Assembly: GCF_019295435.1 (NCBI RefSeq)
Contig: NZ_WEKL01000022.1
Span: 54,150-90,470 of the forward strand
Length of the DNA: 36,321 bases
Direction of reading: 5' to 3'
Source of the DNA: Aquimarina litoralis
GTDB lineage: Bacteria; Bacteroidota; Bacteroidia; Flavobacteriales; Flavobacteriaceae
Made by a program: the position numbers and the translations under genes. Below are positions 31,411-36,321 of the stretch, in pieces. The notes beneath the pieces were generated by a model that had not been told where the DNA came from, ran no database searches, and saw only the letters and a list, made by a program, of their open reading frames with translations. How positions within the stretch are numbered: the first letter of the stretch is position 1; each line of letters begins with the position of its first letter.

Positions 31411-31943
31411 TGAATAAAAAAACACGTAATAGGTTATTGATTGGTGTTGCCATTGTTGGGCTGGTATGGGCTTTATATCAGCCTATACAAAAGGCGGTAT
31501 GGGATCTTGTTTCAGAAATGCGCATTCAGGAGCTTCACCCACGTATCCGAAATGATGTCCGTAAGTTCCTGAACGAAGCTGAGAAAAAAGGGATTTTTCT
31601 ACGGGTTACTGATGGCGTAAGAACTTTTACAGAGCAAGATGAATTATACGCACAAGGAAGAACAGCTCCAGGAGATATCGTTACCAATGCCAGAGGAGGA
31701 GAATCGTATCATAATTATGGATTGGCGGTTGATGTAGTTCCAATGGTCAATGGTTTTCCAGACTATAATACCGATTGGACACCGATTGCTGAAATAGGAA
31801 AGCGTCTTGGTTTTTTTTGGGGAGGAGATTTTACATCCATCGATGATAAACCGCATTTTCAAAAATCCTTTGGTTTTAGTACCAGTCAATTATTAGCAAT
31901 GGTCAATAATGATCAATTGAAAAACGGTTTTGTAATTGTATAA
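31410..31943 (+). CDS. Membrane-anchored M15-family peptidoglycan peptidase
   Basis: The 177-residue protein has an N-terminal signal-anchor helix (about 8-28) and an M15-type metallopeptidase domain. The SxHxxGxAxD motif is complete at 99-108 (SYHNYGLAVD) and the second His lies at 149 (KPHFQ), giving the zinc ligands His101, Asp108 and His149. Family members cleave D-Ala-containing or peptide cross-links in peptidoglycan. In a phage late operon it could act as an endolysin or as a virion-associated peptidase for entry; the anchor and the position among structural genes favour the second. Its start overlaps the previous stop. Confidence 0.88.
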   Translation: MNKKTRNRLLIGVAIVGLVWALYQPIQKAVWDLVSEMRIQELHPRIRNDVRKFLNEAEKKGIFLRVTDGVRTFTEQDELYAQGRTAPGDIVTNARGGESYHNYGLAVDVVPMVNGFPDYNTDWTPIAEIGKRLGFFWGGDFTSIDDKPHFQKSFGFSTSQLLAMVNNDQLKNGFVIV

Positions 31944-31952
31944 CAAAAAAGT

Positions 31953-32192
31953 ATGCTTGAATTAGGGAAACATTATTATCGTACGGTTATCATTCAGGGA
32001 GATGGAGACGGAACCGGAAATGCTATTAAAAAGAAGCCAAAAGAGATCATTTTGGCAGATATCCAAACAGATAATGACGAGCCAACAATGGCAGAATTAG
32101 CAGCTGCTATTAATGCATCTCCACGTTTTACAGTTGCTGAAGATGAGTTTCCTGTATTTACCATTAGTTCCACTAAAAGACCTCCAGTATAA
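31953..32192 (+). CDS. Small unknown late protein
   Basis: The 79-residue protein has no membrane helix, with a beta-like N-terminus and an acidic, helical middle (MAELAAAINASPRF). Its stop overlaps the next start (TAATG). Probably a minor virion or spike-associated protein, from position only. Confidence 0.6.
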   Translation: MLELGKHYYRTVIIQGDGDGTGNAIKKKPKEIILADIQTDNDEPTMAELAAAINASPRFTVAEDEFPVFTISSTKRPPV

Positions 32193-32686
32193 TGACAACA
32201 AAATTTTTGATACATATTCCTGATGGAGATTTCGGTATCGGTGGTCAACAGTTAACCGTTGATGATATCATCGTTATCGAGAAGTTCACACCAGTTCCAA
32301 ATTTTGATATCAGTACCGAATTACTAAACACGAATACAAAGTATTTAGGAAAGGAAGTATTATCCATAACTATCGAGGTACAAGGAGCTGTATTATTAGC
32401 GGTGGCAAATCCACCAGCGAATTACAACAGTGGTTTTGTACATAACCTCAATATAGAAGATTATACGCTTACGGAATTCCGTAAAAAGAATCCACAAGAT
32501 GGAGATCCCTTTGGTGGTGGATGGCATTCTATAGAAAGTGTCTTCGGAACCGATAACATATCCTTTCAAAGCGATGCCATTTACTTTGGAATTTCAAATG
32601 ACTTTCAAATCATAGACCCAGCTACTATTTATCAATTTCACTTACGATTTACTATTAACGATGCTGGCGGTGGCGCTGAATTTTAA
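32192..32686 (+). CDS. Beta-rich late protein preceding the spike
   Basis: The 164-residue protein is beta-rich and soluble, with two aromatic, Gly-rich segments (DGDPFGGGWHSIESVFG and IYQFHLRFTIND). It is translationally coupled to the previous gene and lies 9 bases before the spike gene. It may form the spike base or receptor-binding accessory. No family is recognised. Confidence 0.65.
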   Translation: MTTKFLIHIPDGDFGIGGQQLTVDDIIVIEKFTPVPNFDISTELLNTNTKYLGKEVLSITIEVQGAVLLAVANPPANYNSGFVHNLNIEDYTLTEFRKKNPQDGDPFGGGWHSIESVFGTDNISFQSDAIYFGISNDFQIIDPATIYQFHLRFTINDAGGGAEF

Positions 32687-32695
32687 AATACAACA

Positions 32696-35600
32696 ATGAA
32701 ACATCTATTTTACATACTATTTGTTCTTTTTACAGGAATCCTTCATGGTCAAAGAACCATTGGGAAAAATACGCGATTTGTCGGATTAGACACCATTCCT
32801 TCTACTACTGCATTAACCCTTGATTCGGAAGGAAAACCTTCACTTGTGGATTTACCAACAGGTGGTGGTGGATCCGGTTTTGATAACTTTGTGCAAGTTT
32901 CACAGTTCAATCAATTACCAGCGGTAGGAGATGAAAAAGTCATCTATTACATCCAGCTCACCAACAACTTTTTTGTATGGCGAAATACCGCATATAGAGA
33001 AGTCCCAAATATTGATATTACGAATGTTTTAAAAACAAGTGGAGATAACGATGAATTGATCGCAAATCATATTGTAGGCAAACGATTTGTGATTACACAA
33101 AATGGTTTTTTAAGTGTCTCCAATTTAGCAATACGCGGTTATGGTTTGATTGATTTGACAACCACAGATTATAGTGCTTATGATATTGTTACTACAGAAA
33201 TACAACAGGGTGTTACAGATCAAAACTATGTGCTGTTAAAAAAGAGTTCTTTTGAATATTTGGATCAAGCTGGAAAACGAATTCATTTATCTATTTTTCA
33301 GCCAGATGCTGCTCCACAATTATCAACAACCGCAAGGGGATTATTAAGATTTACAACGGATCAACAGAATCTTACTGGTTTATCAGATGATTACTATTGC
33401 TTTATCAATGATGGTTCTACTTTTTTGGGTGAATTCTTAGGGTTATCCAGTGCATTTCAAAATTTAGTGGATGTAAATGTAGCAGCTGCCGGAGGAAATA
33501 CCGATAATCAAACCTTATCGGTAAGTGGTGATCAATTAAGTATTAGTGGTGGAAATTCTGTAACACTACCAAGCACTGGAGGCGGAAGTAGCAATGGAAA
33601 TATTATTGTTGCGAATTCTCTTGCGGACATTCAAAATGCACCGCCAAATGCTTTTATTGATATTCAATCTGATTTTTCGCTTGTAGCCGATTATGTAGCT
33701 GTTGCCAATCAAACATGGTCATTTTCTACAGGAAGCATTGATAAAAATGGTTTTAGGCTAACCGGTACCAATACCAAGCCAATTTTTAATGGTGAATTAG
33801 CCGGTATTATAGGCGAAGGAACGATCGACGGTAGTTGGGATGCACCACCAGTAATTTATGCCACTAATTTTGGATTAAAGGGAGATGGAGAAGAGTTTGA
33901 AACGGGGTCTATCACTTCAGGAAGTAATATCCTTACCGTTACTGGAGCTAATTTTACAACTGATGATATTGGTCATTTTATAGCGGTTAAGGGAGCGGTT
34001 ACTGGTTTTATTGATTCCTCTATAGGTCAAAAGTCATTACAAACTACAATCGTTGCTGTTAATAGTCCTACCGAAGTAGTAGTTGCTGATAATGCAACCA
34101 GAACTACTACGGATGCAATGGTGTGGACAGGATATGACAATTTCCAAAATGGAAAAAATGCTATCCATGTACGAAATCAAAAATCGGGCAAGTTTGTCTT
34201 TACTGCTGGATTATATTTTAAATCAGAATATACATTTAATGGCGCTTTAGGAATTGATGATCCTGTAGTAGGATGGTATTTTGGTGACGGAACGGATGAT
34301 ATTGTTGTAGAAGCCTATGGTGCTATCATCGCATCTATACCGCACAATTTAAGACGTACCCGAATGATCACCTATGGAAATACACACCGTTTTCGTTGGA
34401 ATGGTGGTATTTTACGTCAGGATCGTTTGATGCATAATTACACAGGGGAACCCTTAGCTGATAGTGGTGATGATTTTAATATCTGTATGTATGGTCGTAC
34501 CGCTGCTTATCACACCCATATTAAGGATGTGGTGATGATGCAAACAGAAGGTACTCTGTTTAGTACAGCTGGAGACTTACAATTTACCAATTACATCAAA
34601 GGAGATAATGTTACCAATGTACAACAGCGTGTAACACAAATGGTATATGGTGATGTGGATGATGTAACTGGAGTGGTTACTCCCGATGCAAATTCAGAAT
34701 TCGCTTATACTGAATTGTATCTCGATGTTACTACACAACAATTTGAGAATACAAGAATTAGCAAGCCAGATCGTAAAGGATTAAGAAACTATCAATTTGC
34801 AGGACAAGCTTCTACAGGCTGGTCAGGACTTACTGACAAATGGTTTAGAGCGTATTACTATGATATTGATGGAAATTTCTTATATGCTTCTGGAGAACAA
34901 CGTTTTTATCAGACATATGAATACAATGACGAAGTTACTTTTGTTCGGATCAAGGTAAATCGTCCGGAGGATCTTTCCTTAATTGATGTACAGGTAAGAG
35001 CGCCTATGAATGGACATCATTTGATTTTAACCAACGTTCATTTACGTGAAGCAGCTGCGCATGCCCTGAGTAATATGCCGTCACATTTTATGATGATTGG
35101 TGGCTCCATGAAAAAAATTGGATTGGTGTTGCCGGCTTTTGCTTCAAATACAGAAGATCAGCATTCTACAACGCAAGATCAACAATTTATTGGAGTCATC
35201 ACTGAAAACACTTTTACGGGTGATTTGAACTGGATCAATACGGTAGGCGTTAAAGTAATCAATTGTACTTTTTATGGTACCAGTGATCCTAACTATTTAC
35301 GTACTAATTATACCAGAGCGCTATCGATGGATGATTCTAGAGATGCGATGGCACACGGAAACCATATTTTTAATGGATCCATTCAGGTAGATAGGAATGC
35401 GCAGTTTTATGATAATACGGTGATCAACGGAGAAATACAGATTCGCGCTAATGGAGCCGATGTATATGACAATGAATTTCATAATGTAGTAGTTGCCAAT
35501 TTGGATGCGCCTATAGCAGATAGAGCCTTATCTTATTTTAAAGATAATCGTATGACCCATGATCGTCCGTGGGCATCCTATCTCTTTACAGATACCAATA

Positions 35601-36321
35601 TGAATGTTGGTTATGAGGATATCAATATCATACTAAATGATAAAACAAGGCTTTCCAACACTTTTGAGCAAGACACACCATATGAACGAATCGTGTTAGG
35701 TCAAGACGGAGTATCCAGAATGTGGAATGCAGCTCCTACACCTGCCAAAGATTACGGAGGATATTTAAAAAACTTTAGTATTCGAGGAGCAAGACAACCA
35801 AGAGCTTCGCGCGACTTTGCATCGACCAGTGTTTACTGGCCAATCACTAATTACGACAATGTATATAGTGAAGCATCGATCAACTTAAAATATGGTTTGC
35901 CAAAAGATAGAACCTTTAATGATTTAAAAATTGATGGGTGGCTTAGAATCGATGCAGACCAATTTGGAGATGTATTGACAGCGGATGCACCAACACTTAC
36001 ATTTAATCGGTTAGACGTTACCATTCCTGAAGGAGAATTTGACTGGACAAATACCGGAGCTGCTATTTTAAGAGTGAATGATAAGAACCTAAATTTAGTT
36101 TTTAATAACTCGGTATTTGACTTACAAGTTGCATCCAATGAAGTAGGAACTTACAAAAAAGCGTTCCGATTTGAGCAATTAGGAACGTCTCTTTTTAATG
36201 AAACAACCTTTAAAAGTGCATCCCCTAAAACCATAGATTTTAACGATGCAGCTTTTGCCGGTGTTGGAGCGATTACTTTTCAAAATTGTACATGTGAAAA
36301 CTTTACCTTCATTGGTAGAGC
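32696..36321 (+). CDS. Beta-helix spike or fibre protein (partial, open at window end)
   Basis: The frame starts at ATG 32696 and stays open to the window edge, so at least 1208 residues are seen and no stop is present. It begins with a signal-peptide-like segment (MKHLFYILFVLFTGILHGQ). Then comes a short stretch typical of flavobacterial fibre proteins, a Gly-rich linker (about 58-62) and a FVQVSQFNQLPAVGDEKVIY-type segment. The rest (about residue 300 on) is a long repetitive beta-rich region, probably a right-handed beta-helix as in tailspikes and pectate-lyase folds. It likely binds or degrades surface glycan. A signal peptide is odd for a virion spike. Confidence 0.8.
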   Translation, partial: MKHLFYILFVLFTGILHGQRTIGKNTRFVGLDTIPSTTALTLDSEGKPSLVDLPTGGGGSGFDNFVQVSQFNQLPAVGDEKVIYYIQLTNNFFVWRNTAYREVPNIDITNVLKTSGDNDELIANHIVGKRFVITQNGFLSVSNLAIRGYGLIDLTTTDYSAYDIVTTEIQQGVTDQNYVLLKKSSFEYLDQAGKRIHLSIFQPDAAPQLSTTARGLLRFTTDQQNLTGLSDDYYCFINDGSTFLGEFLGLSSAFQNLVDVNVAAAGGNTDNQTLSVSGDQLSISGGNSVTLPSTGGGSSNGNIIVANSLADIQNAPPNAFIDIQSDFSLVADYVAVANQTWSFSTGSIDKNGFRLTGTNTKPIFNGELAGIIGEGTIDGSWDAPPVIYATNFGLKGDGEEFETGSITSGSNILTVTGANFTTDDIGHFIAVKGAVTGFIDSSIGQKSLQTTIVAVNSPTEVVVADNATRTTTDAMVWTGYDNFQNGKNAIHVRNQKSGKFVFTAGLYFKSEYTFNGALGIDDPVVGWYFGDGTDDIVVEAYGAIIASIPHNLRRTRMITYGNTHRFRWNGGILRQDRLMHNYTGEPLADSGDDFNICMYGRTAAYHTHIKDVVMMQTEGTLFSTAGDLQFTNYIKGDNVTNVQQRVTQMVYGDVDDVTGVVTPDANSEFAYTELYLDVTTQQFENTRISKPDRKGLRNYQFAGQASTGWSGLTDKWFRAYYYDIDGNFLYASGEQRFYQTYEYNDEVTFVRIKVNRPEDLSLIDVQVRAPMNGHHLILTNVHLREAAAHALSNMPSHFMMIGGSMKKIGLVLPAFASNTEDQHSTTQDQQFIGVITENTFTGDLNWINTVGVKVINCTFYGTSDPNYLRTNYTRALSMDDSRDAMAHGNHIFNGSIQVDRNAQFYDNTVINGEIQIRANGADVYDNEFHNVVVANLDAPIADRALSYFKDNRMTHDRPWASYLFTDTNMNVGYEDINIILNDKTRLSNTFEQDTPYERIVLGQDGVSRMWNAAPTPAKDYGGYLKNFSIRGARQPRASRDFASTSVYWPITNYDNVYSEASINLKYGLPKDRTFNDLKIDGWLRIDADQFGDVLTADAPTLTFNRLDVTIPEGEFDWTNTGAAILRVNDKNLNLVFNNSVFDLQVASNEVGTYKKAFRFEQLGTSLFNETTFKSASPKTIDFNDAAFAGVGAITFQNCTCENFTFIGR

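Noticed and set aside
16349..36321. Filamentous (inovirus-like) phage as explanation of the many membrane proteins
   Set aside because: No short major coat protein with signal and TM, no Zot-type ATPase and no rolling-circle initiator is seen; the SF3 primase-helicase and M15 peptidase fit a lytic-exit dsDNA virus better.

Overview
The window is AT-rich DNA that looks like Bacteroidota, most probably Flavobacteriia. The evidence is the lipoprotein signals (a Cys after Ser/Ala-Ser or Thr-Ser), TAnnTTTG-type promoter boxes, a CHAT/TPR protein next to an ECF sigma factor, a Bacteroidota-type VgrG/Rhs cassette, and proteins with SusC-like sequence. I cannot name the species. No rRNA, complete tRNA or CRISPR array was seen.

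Left part (about 1-16350). An intergenic stretch carries a tRNA 3'-end fragment and one copy of a long repeat. It is followed by a regulatory module: a Cys-rich lipoprotein and a TPR-CHAT caspase-like membrane protein on the + strand, facing an ECF sigma factor and a membrane-anchored TPR anti-sigma-like protein on the - strand. A beta-helix lipoprotein comes next. The same two-block motif (ATGTTAACyTTw, 11 variable bases, TTATTAAwTG) precedes the lipoprotein-CHAT operon and the beta-helix lipoprotein, and also lies at the start of the sigma gene. It is a strong candidate for the sigma factor's own recognition sequence. Then comes an orphan type VI secretion effector cassette: VgrG, a TPR protein that may be an adaptor, a PAAR-like/Rhs toxin with a GIY-YIG/URI-like nuclease tip, and a probable immunity gene. 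It ends in decayed DNA: an IS110-type transposase remnant, a second broken ORF and two small covarying hairpins. A second copy of the long repeat (16177-16348) closes this segment, again ending in a tRNA 3'-end-like fragment.

Right part (about 16350-36321, running off the window) looks like an integrated phage or virus-like element. It starts with a promoter and a three-gene operon (tiny lipoprotein, four-TM protein, acidic helical protein). A leftward repressor and membrane protein follow, then an operator cluster with sites about 20 bp apart, and a rightward early operon with a Cro-like protein, small proteins, a TOPRIM primase/SF3 helicase fusion and zinc-binding small proteins. The late block encodes a tail-anchored transglutaminase-like protein, several other proteins with single membrane anchors, a 200-aa candidate major coat protein followed by a terminator, small beta-rich proteins, a coiled-coil protein, a SusC-N-terminus-like protein, an anchored M15 peptidase, and a very long beta-helix spike protein with a signal peptide that is cut by the window end.

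No terminase, portal, tail tube or tape-measure gene is recognisable in the visible part of the element, while at least six proteins have membrane anchors or strongly hydrophobic segments. The best working idea is a temperate, membrane-containing, probably tailless dsDNA phage lineage of Flavobacteriia. That is inference. The packaging ATPase and integrase, if present, would lie beyond the right edge.
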